Source: Maribacter antarcticus DSM 21422
Lineage (GTDB): Bacteria; Bacteroidota; Bacteroidia; Flavobacteriales; Flavobacteriaceae
DNA length: 64,000 nt
Direction of reading: 5' to 3'
Assembly: GCF_000621125.1 (NCBI RefSeq)
Contig: NZ_JHZC01000009.1
Coordinates: 1 to 64,000, forward strand
Each line of letters begins with the position of its first letter. Positions within the stretch are counted from its first letter, which is position 1. Position numbers and translations under genes: made by a program. Of this stretch, positions 36,795 to 46,597 are shown one piece after another. The notes below the pieces were generated by a model. It saw nothing but the letters and a program-made list of their open reading frames with translations. It was not told the DNA's origin and did not search any database.

Positions 36795-39302
36795 TTACTT
36801 TTTAGGTTTTGCTTTTGCTTTTGCTTTCGGCTTGGCTTTTGCCTTTTTCTTAGGGGTCTTTTTCTCTACAAGTTCGGAAGCTTGTTTCAAGGTCATTTTG
36901 GTAGCATCGACAGATTTAGCCAACTCTACCTTTATTTTACCCTTTATAATATTATGACGCCCCCATCGTGCTTTTTCTATTCGGATACCTTCTTCTTCCC
37001 AGTTTTGCACCACTTTATCTATCTCCTTCTGCTTTTTTACCTCAATAAGTTCTACAATATCCTCCTGCGAAAGATTATCAAAATCATACTTCTTATTCAC
37101 ATTAATGAACATGCCGTCCCATTTGATGAAGGGTCCAAACCTACCCGAGCCCTTTTGCACACCTTTGCCTTCATATTCCGTTACAGGTGCATCCGCCTTT
37201 TCTTTTGCAATGATTAATTCTATAGCGCGATCCATCACAATTTCCATTGGATCATCACTTTTTTCCATAGAAATGAACTTTTTACCGAATTTAACATAGG
37301 GTCCAAACCTTCCTACATTAGCCTCAACCTCTTCACCTTCATAAACGCCAAGTTTCCTTGGTAATTTAAAGAGATTCATCGCTTGTTCATAGGTTATGGT
37401 ATTCAAAGACTGGTCTGGTAATAAGCTTGCAAACGTGGGCTTTTCTTCATCGTCTACAGTACCCACTTGTACCATTGGTCCAAACCTCCCTAAACGCACA
37501 GATACCTGTTTTCCGGTTTTTGGATCTTTCCCCAGAATACGCTCGCCGCTTGCGCGATCCGCATTTTCTTCTACGTCCAGCACATTGGGATGAAAATCTT
37601 TATAAAAGTTTTTCATCATTTTCTTCCAATCCTCGTCACCAGAGGCAATTTCATCAAAATCCTGCTCTACCTTGGCAGTAAAATTATAATCCAATATAGT
37701 TGCGAAATTAGCAACCAAAAAGTCCGTTACAATCATACCTATATCCGTTGGCACCATCTTCCCTTTTTCGGATCCTACCATTTCCGAAAGTCCTTTTTCT
37801 TGTATACTACCAGCTTCTAATACCAGTTGGTCATATTTCCTCTCGGAACCTTCTACGGTTCCTTTTTCAACATAACCTCTATTTAATATCGTAGAAATTG
37901 TTGGCGCATAGGTAGATGGTCTTCCTATACCTAACTCTTCTAATTTTTTTACTAAAGTCGCTTCTGTAAAACGATATGGTGGTCTTGAGAAACGTTCGGT
38001 TGCCGAAATGTAATTGTTTTGTAATGCTTCACCTATCTTCATTGCTGGCAACATACCTTCTTGCTCTTCGGCAAGATCCTCATCATCTACACCTTCCATA
38101 TAGACTTTTAAGAAACCGTCAAATTTTATAACCTCCCCATTGGCAGTAAATTCTAAATCGTGTTTATCTGCCTGTATTTTTACATTGGTTCGCTCCAATT
38201 GGGCATCGCTCATTTGAGAAGCAATAGTCCTTTTCCATATTAAATCATACAATTTAGATTGATCTCTTTCTAAAGACGGAGATTGATTACCCATTTCGGT
38301 TGGTCTAATGGCTTCATGTGCTTCCTGAGCTCCTTTAGATTTTCCAGTGAAACTCCTTATATTACTATATTTCTCGCCGTAGTTCTTAATAATAGCATCC
38401 TTAGCGGAAGTAATGGCTTCGCTAGAAAGATTAACACTATCGGTTCTCATGTAGGTAATGAGTCCTGCTTCATATAAACGCTGAGCCACTTGCATGGTCC
38501 TCCCTACGGAAAAATATAACTTCCGTGATGCCTCTTGTTGTAAGGTCGATGTTGTAAAAGGTGCTGACGGCGATTTCTTGGCAGGTTTTTTATCTAGCTT
38601 TCCTACCGAAAACCCAGCTCCAATATTTTTTTCTAAAAAGGAATTTGCCTCTTCCTTTGTACTGAAGCTTTTACCCACTTTTGCCGTAAACACACTCCCA
38701 GTACCGGTTTTGAACTCGGCCGATATTTTAAAGGCACCTTCTGGAGTAAATGCTTCTATATCTCTTTCTCGCTCTACAATAAGGCGCACTGCAACAGATT
38801 GCACACGACCGGCAGATAGGCCTGGTTTAATTTTTTTCCATAGCACCGGAGATAGTTGATACCCTACCAACCGGTCTAACACACGCCTTGCTTGTTGTGC
38901 ATTTACCAGGTTGTAGTTTATTTCTCTTGGATTTTCAATTGCTTTTTGAATGGCACTTTTAGTAACCGAGTTAAAAACAATACGTTTTGTCTTTTTCTTG
39001 TCCAACCCCAATTCTTCTGCCAAGTGCCAAGAAATTGCCTCTCCCTCACGATCTTCATCACTGGCCAACCAAATCGTATCGGCCTTTTTAGCTAAATTCC
39101 TTAATTTTTTCACCAAAGCTTCTTTGTCCTTGTCTACGATATACTTAGGCTTAAAGTCATTGTCTACGTCTACCCCTAATTCCTTGGACGGTAAGTCGGC
39201 AATATGACCAAAACTGGATTCTACCTTAAAATCCTTTCCTAGAAATTTTTCAATGGTCTTTGCTTTCGCGGGGGACTCGACAATTACTAAATTCTTAGCC
39301 AT
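36795..39302 (-). CDS. topA: DNA topoisomerase I (type IA)
   Basis: The 835-residue protein has the Toprim domain (residues 1-135; NLVIVESPAKAKTIEKFLG, and DEDREGEAISWHL), the type IA core with the active-site Tyr in GLITYMRTDSVNLS (near residue 290), and C-terminal topo_C_Rpt repeats (GRFGPMVQVG, GRFGPYVKFG, GRFGPFIKW, RWGRHNIIKG). It relaxes negative supercoils. The last about 25 residues are a Lys/Ala/Pro-rich tail (KKKAKAKPKAKAK) that should bind DNA electrostatically. It is leftward, 104 bases before the arginase-fold gene. Confidence 0.96.
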   Translation of the reverse strand: MAKNLVIVESPAKAKTIEKFLGKDFKVESSFGHIADLPSKELGVDVDNDFKPKYIVDKDKEALVKKLRNLAKKADTIWLASDEDREGEAISWHLAEELGLDKKKTKRIVFNSVTKSAIQKAIENPREINYNLVNAQQARRVLDRLVGYQLSPVLWKKIKPGLSAGRVQSVAVRLIVERERDIEAFTPEGAFKISAEFKTGTGSVFTAKVGKSFSTKEEANSFLEKNIGAGFSVGKLDKKPAKKSPSAPFTTSTLQQEASRKLYFSVGRTMQVAQRLYEAGLITYMRTDSVNLSSEAITSAKDAIIKNYGEKYSNIRSFTGKSKGAQEAHEAIRPTEMGNQSPSLERDQSKLYDLIWKRTIASQMSDAQLERTNVKIQADKHDLEFTANGEVIKFDGFLKVYMEGVDDEDLAEEQEGMLPAMKIGEALQNNYISATERFSRPPYRFTEATLVKKLEELGIGRPSTYAPTISTILNRGYVEKGTVEGSERKYDQLVLEAGSIQEKGLSEMVGSEKGKMVPTDIGMIVTDFLVANFATILDYNFTAKVEQDFDEIASGDEDWKKMMKNFYKDFHPNVLDVEENADRASGERILGKDPKTGKQVSVRLGRFGPMVQVGTVDDEEKPTFASLLPDQSLNTITYEQAMNLFKLPRKLGVYEGEEVEANVGRFGPYVKFGKKFISMEKSDDPMEIVMDRAIELIIAKEKADAPVTEYEGKGVQKGSGRFGPFIKWDGMFINVNKKYDFDNLSQEDIVELIEVKKQKEIDKVVQNWEEEGIRIEKARWGRHNIIKGKIKVELAKSVDATKMTLKQASELVEKKTPKKKAKAKPKAKAKAKPKK

Positions 39303-39375
39303 GTATTACATATTAGTGAACAACAAAAGTAGTCGAATTTTTTAATTTCATACGACCATAACTCTTTATGAATAA

Positions 39376-39402
39376 AAAAACACCCCTAAAAATAGAGGTG
39401 TT
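39376..39402 (-). terminator. Terminator after the LVIVD lipoprotein gene
   Basis: AACACCCCT / AGAGGTGTT pairs with one mismatch around a short loop and is followed on the minus strand by seven T, 20 bases after the stop at 39422. Confidence 0.85.
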
Positions 39403-39421
39403 CCGTTATATTTTATGCTTC

Positions 39422-40690
39422 TTAGTTCAAATTAACCGTACTTAATAATCTTATATTATCATCAAGATATTCATATTGGCGCAAGGTTTCTCCGCCGATC
39501 ATCAAAAGGGACTTTTCCAATGGAATGACGTCATAAGCTTCTATATTTTCATAATGATTCACTGGCACAAGGTTTGGTGCTTTGCTCTTATCAAATACCT
39601 TTAGGCCATCGCTTCCGTCACAAACAAACAACTTATCTCCCTTTATACCTAGTCCATTAGGCCCGGCCATAGGGTAGATTACCTTAAGTTCTGGATTTTT
39701 TAAATTTGAAATATCAACAATATATAGGCCACTTTCTGTATTACCGCAGAAATTACCACCCTTTAAAGTAACATAGGCATAACTACCATCTACAACCACG
39801 GGGTCACAAGCGGTACCGTGTCTAAATTCGGAAATGAATTCCGGTTTTGCCGGATTCTTAATATTATATATATACATTCCTTGTCTGCCGCCTATAAAAA
39901 GTACATCACCTTGATTGAAAATGGTTTCGATATCCCACGCCACCTGCACATCATCGAGTACTTTGGGTGCTGCTACATCAGAAATGTCAAAAATATTAAT
40001 AGTACTATAGTCCACTACGTAAAGAAAATCTCCTACTATCTTAAAACGTGCCATAGAACCTCCTTGCCCTACGGAATATTGCGATTCGCCTCCGCCACTA
40101 TCGGAATTAGCAAGCATGTCGTCTCTAAAGTTATTAAATTGAGCCTCATATTCCGAAACGGGCCTTCTTTCCGTGTTTACCTCCCATCCAATGACAATAT
40201 CGCTATCATAATCGATTTCGGAATAATCATAAATATCGGCCTGAGGAAACTCGGTACTGGCCAACCAGATATCATTATTATAAATCGCATTTACAATACG
40301 GTTGCCTAGTTTTATGTCGGTTATATTTGAAATATCAAAAATAACCAAGTCACCATAGCTATCTGCAAATAATTTATCGTCCTTAATCGAAATATCATAA
40401 TTACCTTCCAACTTTATAAAGGCAATACTTTGCGGTGCTGAAGGGTTTTGATTATTTATCACATGGAATCCGCGATCTACGTCATTTACAAATATATAAT
40501 CCTTGTAGGCATAGATCTTACCCGAAGAAATTATAGACGTTGGGCCTTCAATATCAATAGCTTCCGCTTTAAAGGCTATCGCATCCATTATTACAGGTCT
40601 TGCCACAAGATAATCCCTGTGCGGACCATCATCATCGCAGGAAAAAATCGACAGTACTACTACTAGCAATAAAAAAAAGCTACGTATCAT
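39422..40690 (-). CDS. LVIVD-repeat (beta-propeller-like) lipoprotein
   Basis: The 422-residue protein has a lipoprotein signal (SFFLLLVVVLSIFSCDDDGP) and about six repeats of the LVIVD type: short strands ending in DISNI or DVSDV-like steps (YDISIKDDKLFADSYGDLVIFDISN, GLYIVDISNLKNPE). Such proteins form beta-propellers exposed to the periplasm or surface; the function is unknown. It is monocistronic. Confidence 0.85.
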   Translation of the reverse strand: MIRSFFLLLVVVLSIFSCDDDGPHRDYLVARPVIMDAIAFKAEAIDIEGPTSIISSGKIYAYKDYIFVNDVDRGFHVINNQNPSAPQSIAFIKLEGNYDISIKDDKLFADSYGDLVIFDISNITDIKLGNRIVNAIYNNDIWLASTEFPQADIYDYSEIDYDSDIVIGWEVNTERRPVSEYEAQFNNFRDDMLANSDSGGGESQYSVGQGGSMARFKIVGDFLYVVDYSTINIFDISDVAAPKVLDDVQVAWDIETIFNQGDVLFIGGRQGMYIYNIKNPAKPEFISEFRHGTACDPVVVDGSYAYVTLKGGNFCGNTESGLYIVDISNLKNPELKVIYPMAGPNGLGIKGDKLFVCDGSDGLKVFDKSKAPNLVPVNHYENIEAYDVIPLEKSLLMIGGETLRQYEYLDDNIRLLSTVNLN

Positions 40691-41063
40691 TTTTTTAAAT
40701 TTATTAGGTTATACCATTTAGATACAAAACAATCTATTTAGTTGCGTATGTTATTAATAGAAAATAGTTGAGCCTATTCCTTATGTGAAATAAAGAAAAT
40801 GAAAGAGTGAAATAAAGAAAATGAAAGAGTGAAAGAACTAATAATTGAAGATGACCTCATTTTACAAATAACCATAAATTAATATGTTAAACATACACCA
40901 CAGCTACTTTTTGTGACACCTTCAGAATTTATCTTAAAAAATGCCATGAAAACCATTGCAAAACATACGTTAAAAAGAAAATAAAAAAATTATTCAGTGA
41001 TTACTTTCTTCTGATTCCAAAATATTTTTACATTTAAGGAGACTAACTCAAAAAAGCCTAAAA
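40691..41063. other. Divergent intergenic region with a tandem repeat
   Basis: About 370 bases between the leftward LVIVD gene and the rightward BNR gene. It should hold both promoters. TACATTTA near 41029-41036 is a possible -7 box for the BNR gene but no clear -33 box was seen. Confidence 0.45.
40785..40836. repeat. 22-bp direct tandem repeat
   Basis: GTGAAATAAAGAAAATGAAA plus GA is present twice in a row (40785-40806 and 40807-40828) and a third copy begins (GTGAAAGA). It lies in the divergent promoter region. Confidence 0.9.
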
Positions 41064-44000
41064 ATGTACAAGTTATTCCTAGCACTTCTTACTTCCTTTC
41101 TGTTTTTACAACCATGCCAAGATCTTTGGGGGCAGCGAAACAAAAAAATGGTAAGTTATAAGGACTCTACCTATAATGGTATGGAATACCGCTCAATTGG
41201 TCCTTTTAGGGGTGGCAGGGCAGGGACCGTATCTGGTGTAGCAAACAATCCTAACTTATATTATATGGGTACAGCTGGCGGAGGGGTCTGGAAGACCAGC
41301 GATGCCGGAAACACTTGGGAAAGTATATCGGATAACTTCTTTGGCGGCTCAATTGGTGCGCTTGCAGTATCAGAATCCGATCCAAATATTATATATGTAG
41401 GCGAAGGGGAACAAACGCTGCGCGGAAATGTATCTTCTGGAAAAGGATTGTGGAAAAGCTTGGATGCGGGAGAAACTTGGGATTTCATAGGTCTTGAGGA
41501 TTCAGAACATATTTCCAGAATTAGGATTCACCCAAAGAATCCTGACCTTATCTATGTAGCGGCGATTGGAAATTTATGGAAACCAAATGAGACAAGGGGC
41601 GTTTTTCGCTCTAAGGATGGTGGGGAAAATTGGGACAAAATACTGTACGTTAGTGATAAGGCCGGCGCCGGTGATTTGATTATAGATCCAAATAACAGCA
41701 GAATACTATACGCAGCTACTTGGGAAATGAAAAGAAATGGATATCGTATGGATAGCGGTGGTGGTGATAGCAAATTATTTAAAAGTACCGATGGTGGGGA
41801 TACCTGGAAAGACATTTCTTCTCGTACAGGGCTACCTGGTTTTCCATGGGGTATTGTTGGCATAACCGTTTCTCCGGTAGATTCTGACCGTGTATGGGCC
41901 CTGATTGAAGCAGAAGATGGAGGACTATTCAGATCAGACGATGCGGGTGTAACTTGGAAAAAAATCAATGAAAACAGAGCTTTACGCCAACGCGCTTGGT
42001 ATTATACCCGAATCTATGCAGATACCGAAAACAAAGACAAATTGTTTGTCATGAACGTTAGCTATGGTGTTTCTACAGACGGTGGAAAAACATTTATCCT
42101 AAAGAATGCACCCCATGGTGATCATCATGATTTGTGGATAGACCCAAACAACAATAACCGAATGATTATTGCAGATGACGGAGGAGCACAAATTTCAAAT
42201 GATGGAGGAAATAACTGGACCACCTACTACAACCAACCTACGGCACAGTTTTATCGCGTGGCCACTGATAGTATTTTTCCTTATAGAATTTACGGCGCTC
42301 AGCAGGATAATACTGCCTTGCGAATAGCACACAGGTCCTCGGGTGACGCTATTACGGAACGGGATTGGGAACCAACCGCTGGGGGAGAAAGTGCGCATTT
42401 GGCACCTGATCCAAAAAATAATCAAATTGTATATGGTGGAACTTTTAAAGGATATATGAATAGATTGGATCACAGTACAGGACAAGCAAGGTCTACAAAT
42501 GTATGGCCAGATAATCCTGCGGGTTCTGGTGCGGAAGTAATGAAATATCGTTTCAACTGGAATTATCCTGTTTCGTTTAGTAGACATAACTCCAATGTAC
42601 TATATGCTGGGTCAAATCAACTACACATGACAACAGATGAAGGTCAGTCCTGGAAAACAATTTCACCTGATTTGACCAGAGGTCTACCTGAAACCATTGC
42701 CTCTTCGGGAGGACCAATCACACAAGACAATACCGGTGCAGAATTTTACTCGAACATATTTGTGATTTCAGAATCCATTCTTGAGAAAGGGGTTATTTGG
42801 ACAGGAAGCGATGACGGTTTAATACATGTTACTAGAGATAACGGTACCACATGGGAAAATGTCACCCCCCCACTCTCCATGTCTCCAAAATTAAATATGA
42901 TCAATTCCATAGACCCTAGTCCATTTGATAAAGGAACTGTCTACGTAGCTGCGACGTCCTATAAATTTGGGGATTACACACCCTATTTATATAAAACAGA
43001 AAATTATGGTAAAGAATGGACACTGATTACCAATGGAATAAGGGATAATTATTATACCAGGGTTATAAGAACCGATCATGAACGGAAAGGGTTGCTATAT
43101 GCAGGAACAGAATGGGGAATGTATATTTCCTTTGATGACGGTACATCTTGGAATCCATTTCAATTGAATCTTCCAGTTACAGCCATACGAGATTTACAGG
43201 TAAGGGATAACGATTTAATTGTGGCTACACATGGTAGAAGTTTTTGGATTATAGACGATTTAACTCCATTACATCAACTAACAAAAGATATTGTAGCTAA
43301 TGATTTACACCTGTACAAGCCAGATGCTTCTTATAGAATGCATCAATCCAGTGGTTGGTCAAAACCAAACCTCAAATTAGTAGGGGAAAACCATCCAGAC
43401 GGGGTTATAATCAACTATTACGTGAAGCGCTTTACAGTAGCAGATACCGTGCAATTAGACATTTTAGAAAAGAACGGTAACCTAGTCCAAAGTTTTTCTA
43501 CTAGTGCGAAAGAAAATAAATTGAATCCGGCTGCCCCAAAACCCTTAACTGTTACTTCGGGTGGTAATAGAATGGTCTGGAATATGAGATATCCAGGCTT
43601 CAAGACTTTTGATGGAATGATTTTTTATTCATCACCCAATATTGGACCCAAAGCTGTTCCAGGAATATACAAAGTTAAACTTACAGTTAATGGGGTTTCC
43701 CAAGAACAGGAATTTAAAATCGTAAAAGACCCTAGGTTATCCAATTCCCAAAAGGATTATGACAATCAGTTTGATTTTCTAGTTGCTGTTCGAGATCAAG
43801 TTAGTAGGGCCAATGAAGGCATTGTCAAAATAAGAACTATTCAAAAAGATTTAAAGTATCTTAATGAGAAAACTAAGAATAACTCAGAATTTCAGAAGCT
43901 GATAGCAGATTATGAAACAGAACTATCAAGTATTGAAAATAATATTCACATGACTAAAAACCAAAGTAGGCAAGACCCGTTAAATTACGGCATACGTATA

Positions 44001-44201
44001 AATAACAGGCTGGCATTTTTAATGGCAGATTCGCAAAGAGGCGATTACCCTCCTACGCAACAAGCAAAGCAGTTTTTTAATGAGGCTACTCAAGAGTTAA
44101 ATGAACAAATTTCTTCCCTTGATGTGCTCATTGAAACGCAAACTAAAATCATTAATGAGAAGGTTGCCTTAGAGGATATAAAAATGATATCCGCAGACTA
44201 A
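41064..44201 (+). CDS. Large secreted BNR/sortilin (VPS10-like) beta-propeller protein
   Basis: The 1045-residue protein has a signal peptide (YKLFLALLTSFLFLQPCQDLWG). It then carries many BNR/Asp-box units (SxDxGxTW-like: TSDAGNTWE, SLDAGETWD, SKDGGENWD, STDGGDTWK, SDDAGVTWK, STDGGKTFI, SNDGGNNWT, TTDEGQSWK, TRDNGTTWE) that form one or two large propellers (about 45-720), followed by a linker, a beta domain (about 770-900) and a helical C-terminal region (about 910-1030). Such proteins are annotated as glycosyl hydrolase or VPS10-domain proteins; a catalytic activity cannot be shown. No type IX CTD is evident. Confidence 0.85.
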   Translation: MYKLFLALLTSFLFLQPCQDLWGQRNKKMVSYKDSTYNGMEYRSIGPFRGGRAGTVSGVANNPNLYYMGTAGGGVWKTSDAGNTWESISDNFFGGSIGALAVSESDPNIIYVGEGEQTLRGNVSSGKGLWKSLDAGETWDFIGLEDSEHISRIRIHPKNPDLIYVAAIGNLWKPNETRGVFRSKDGGENWDKILYVSDKAGAGDLIIDPNNSRILYAATWEMKRNGYRMDSGGGDSKLFKSTDGGDTWKDISSRTGLPGFPWGIVGITVSPVDSDRVWALIEAEDGGLFRSDDAGVTWKKINENRALRQRAWYYTRIYADTENKDKLFVMNVSYGVSTDGGKTFILKNAPHGDHHDLWIDPNNNNRMIIADDGGAQISNDGGNNWTTYYNQPTAQFYRVATDSIFPYRIYGAQQDNTALRIAHRSSGDAITERDWEPTAGGESAHLAPDPKNNQIVYGGTFKGYMNRLDHSTGQARSTNVWPDNPAGSGAEVMKYRFNWNYPVSFSRHNSNVLYAGSNQLHMTTDEGQSWKTISPDLTRGLPETIASSGGPITQDNTGAEFYSNIFVISESILEKGVIWTGSDDGLIHVTRDNGTTWENVTPPLSMSPKLNMINSIDPSPFDKGTVYVAATSYKFGDYTPYLYKTENYGKEWTLITNGIRDNYYTRVIRTDHERKGLLYAGTEWGMYISFDDGTSWNPFQLNLPVTAIRDLQVRDNDLIVATHGRSFWIIDDLTPLHQLTKDIVANDLHLYKPDASYRMHQSSGWSKPNLKLVGENHPDGVIINYYVKRFTVADTVQLDILEKNGNLVQSFSTSAKENKLNPAAPKPLTVTSGGNRMVWNMRYPGFKTFDGMIFYSSPNIGPKAVPGIYKVKLTVNGVSQEQEFKIVKDPRLSNSQKDYDNQFDFLVAVRDQVSRANEGIVKIRTIQKDLKYLNEKTKNNSEFQKLIADYETELSSIENNIHMTKNQSRQDPLNYGIRINNRLAFLMADSQRGDYPPTQQAKQFFNEATQELNEQISSLDVLIETQTKIINEKVALEDIKMISAD

Positions 44202-44263
44202 AGAGCAAAGCTGAAAAGCAAGAGGGGATAGTATATGTTTTTCACCAAAGATACGTGACCTAG

Positions 44264-44967
44264 TTAGACTGCTTCCTCAAAACCAACCCCATATTTATAG
44301 ATATAATAGGTAGGTGCATTGGCGAGCATCGCGGTAAAGAAAATTTCAACACAACAAAGAATAATACCAAATTCTGCCAAACCCCCCATGATTATGATGA
44401 TGATGATGACCAACCAGTTTTTATTCCCTAAAGCAAAACTTGCCTTGTTAATCTCCATGCCCTAAGCTCTTCATTAAAAGCCAAAAAAGAAGGAAATAAA
44501 GATACGGATACTATTAAATAAAAATCCCCGTACCACAAGTTAACATCCCCGCAATAGTGAGGTCTAGCATTATCAAAGCCAGATTAAAGACTTTACCCGG
44601 GCGAGTTTGTTTAAAAAAGTTAAAATAGGTGTTATTCGTGGCCTTATGGACATTGTTTTGTTCACAAATCTTAAGGAAGGTTGCATTTTTAGGCTAAGCC
44701 AAAAGTCATTACCCTAAAAAGGAATACAGGCATTAGTATGAACATCCCTACGACAACCATAACTAAAAGCTCCTCACTACGTAAAAGTTCAGGGTCGTTA
44801 ATTCCCACAGCAATCATGGGAATGTAAATCAAGATATATAATGGAAATATGACCACAAATGTAAGCAGTCAAACCTTTTAAAAAAGCGCTATGAATACGC
44901 TAAAAATAGCACCAAACTCCAATAGAGCTCTTTCCTATATTTTTTGATTAACGGTTTCTAAGTTCAT
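44264..44967 (-). pseudogene. Decayed multi-TM membrane protein gene
   Basis: Reading leftward from an ATG at 44967, the joined frames give MNLETVNQKI, FGAIFSVFIA, LTFVVIFPLYILIYIPMIAVGINDPELLRSEELLVMVVVGMFILMPVFLF, LALIMLDLTIAGMLTCGTGIFI, and in 44264-44458 an open block MEINKASFALGNKNWLV, GGLAEFGIILC, FFTAMLANAPTYYIYKYGVGFEE. Several stops and shifts lie between (one already after 10 codons), so the gene is dead. About six TM segments are visible. I do not know the family by name. Its reading frame is unusually easy to restore, so the decay is recent. Confidence 0.7.
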
Positions 44968-45044
44968 TGCTGGTTATTTTAGGTTGGTATAATCGTAGAT
45001 TTATAAAATGAAAGCCTAAAGTTACCCTAAATTAAACTGCCAAA

Positions 45045-45076
45045 TTGTCATATTTTTGAATATAGTAGTATCTTTG
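45045..45076 (+). promoter_or_regulatory. Flavobacterial promoter of miaB
   Basis: A TTG at 45045 and TATCTTTG at 45069-45076 are separated by 21 bases, which fits the Bacteroidetes sigma-ABfr consensus TTG-N19-21-TAnnTTTG. The miaB ATG follows 39 bases later. Confidence 0.55.
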
Positions 45077-45114
45077 ACTTCCCTTATATTCATAAGTATA
45101 ATTTGGGTTGATTT

Positions 45115-46560
45115 ATGGAAAAAATAATTGACGAAGTAAAACAAGGTACCGCTTTAACTTTAAACACCACTACCAAAAACAAACGTAAGCTCTATATTGA
45201 AAGCTATGGTTGTGCTATGAATTTTGCTGATAGTGAAGTTGTAGCATCCATATTATCCGAAGATGGTTTCAGCACCACACAAGAATTAAACGAAGCAGAC
45301 TTGATTCTGGTAAACACCTGTTCCATTAGAGACAAAGCGGAACAGACCATACGAAAACGCCTAACCGAATATAATAAAGTAAAAAAAACCAGGCCCCATC
45401 TAAAAGTAGGCGTGCTTGGTTGCATGGCAGAACGCTTAAAGGACAAACTGCTGGACGAAGAAAAAATCGTAGATATGGTCGTAGGGCCAGATGCATACAA
45501 GGATTTACCAAACCTAATTAAGGAAGTTGATTCCGGGAGGGATGCCGTAAACGTGATTTTGTCCAAAGATGAAACCTATGGAGATATTGCGCCTGTTCGT
45601 TTAAATACCAACGGCGTAACTGCATTTGTATCCATTACAAGGGGGTGCGACAACATGTGTACGTTCTGCGTAGTACCTTTTACAAGAGGCAGGGAACGTA
45701 GTCGCGACCCACAATCCATATTACAAGAGGTAAACGATTTATGGAATACTGGCTTTAAGGAAATCACCCTTTTAGGACAAAATGTAGACAGCTATCTCTG
45801 GTACGGTGGCGGACTTAAAAAAGATTTTGAAAAGGCAAGCGATATGCAAAAGGCAACAGCCGTAGACTTTTCAAAATTATTAGACACGGTAGCTTTGGCA
45901 CAGCCAAAAATGCGTATCCGGTTTTCCACCTCCAATCCTCAGGATATGACCTTGGATGTAATACACACCATGGCCAAACATAAAAATATTTGCAATCATA
46001 TTCATTTACCAGTGCAAAGCGGCAGTAACCGCATCCTAAAAGCCATGAACAGGCTACATACCATAGAAGAATATTTTAATCTTATCGATAATATTAGAAC
46101 AATTATTCCCAACTGTAGTATCTCGCAAGATATCATTGCCGGTTTCCCTACCGAAACCGAGGAAGACCAGGAAGACACCTTAAAAGCTTTAGAATATGTG
46201 AAATATGACTTTGGGTATATGTATCTATACTCCGAAAGACCAGGTACCATGGCAGGCAGAAAAATGGATGATGACGTACCCGAAGTGACTAAAAAAAGGA
46301 GACTATCGGAAATTATTGCCCTTCAACGAAGCCATTGCAAATACAGAACGGAACTACATTTAGGAACAATACAAGAGGTATTGATAGAAGGACCTTCAAA
46401 AAAATCACCTGACGAATGGATGGGAAGAAACGCACAAAGTACCGTAGTAGTTTTCCCAAAGGAACAGTATAAAGCGGGCGATTTTGTTAACGTTAAGATG
46501 AACTCCTGCACTTCCGCCACCTTGATTGGAAAAGCAGTAGGATATTCAGACAATAACTAA
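45115..46560 (+). CDS. miaB: tRNA-2-methylthio-N6-dimethylallyladenosine synthase (MiaB)
   Basis: The 481-residue protein has the MTTase N-domain with Cys33, Cys69 and Cys103 for the auxiliary [4Fe-4S] cluster (YGCAMNFADSEV, NTCSIRDKAE, LGCMAERLK), the radical-SAM CxxxCxxC at Cys178/182/185 (RGCDNMCTFCVVPFTRGRERSRDP), and a C-terminal TRAM domain (from about 410). It methylthiolates i6A37 of tRNAs reading UNN codons. First gene of the rightward run; 37 bases lie before the sigma-54 activator. Confidence 0.95.
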   Translation: MEKIIDEVKQGTALTLNTTTKNKRKLYIESYGCAMNFADSEVVASILSEDGFSTTQELNEADLILVNTCSIRDKAEQTIRKRLTEYNKVKKTRPHLKVGVLGCMAERLKDKLLDEEKIVDMVVGPDAYKDLPNLIKEVDSGRDAVNVILSKDETYGDIAPVRLNTNGVTAFVSITRGCDNMCTFCVVPFTRGRERSRDPQSILQEVNDLWNTGFKEITLLGQNVDSYLWYGGGLKKDFEKASDMQKATAVDFSKLLDTVALAQPKMRIRFSTSNPQDMTLDVIHTMAKHKNICNHIHLPVQSGSNRILKAMNRLHTIEEYFNLIDNIRTIIPNCSISQDIIAGFPTETEEDQEDTLKALEYVKYDFGYMYLYSERPGTMAGRKMDDDVPEVTKKRRLSEIIALQRSHCKYRTELHLGTIQEVLIEGPSKKSPDEWMGRNAQSTVVVFPKEQYKAGDFVNVKMNSCTSATLIGKAVGYSDNN

Positions 46561-46597
46561 GCATAACGCACTAAACTATTGACAAGACAACAGTAGC

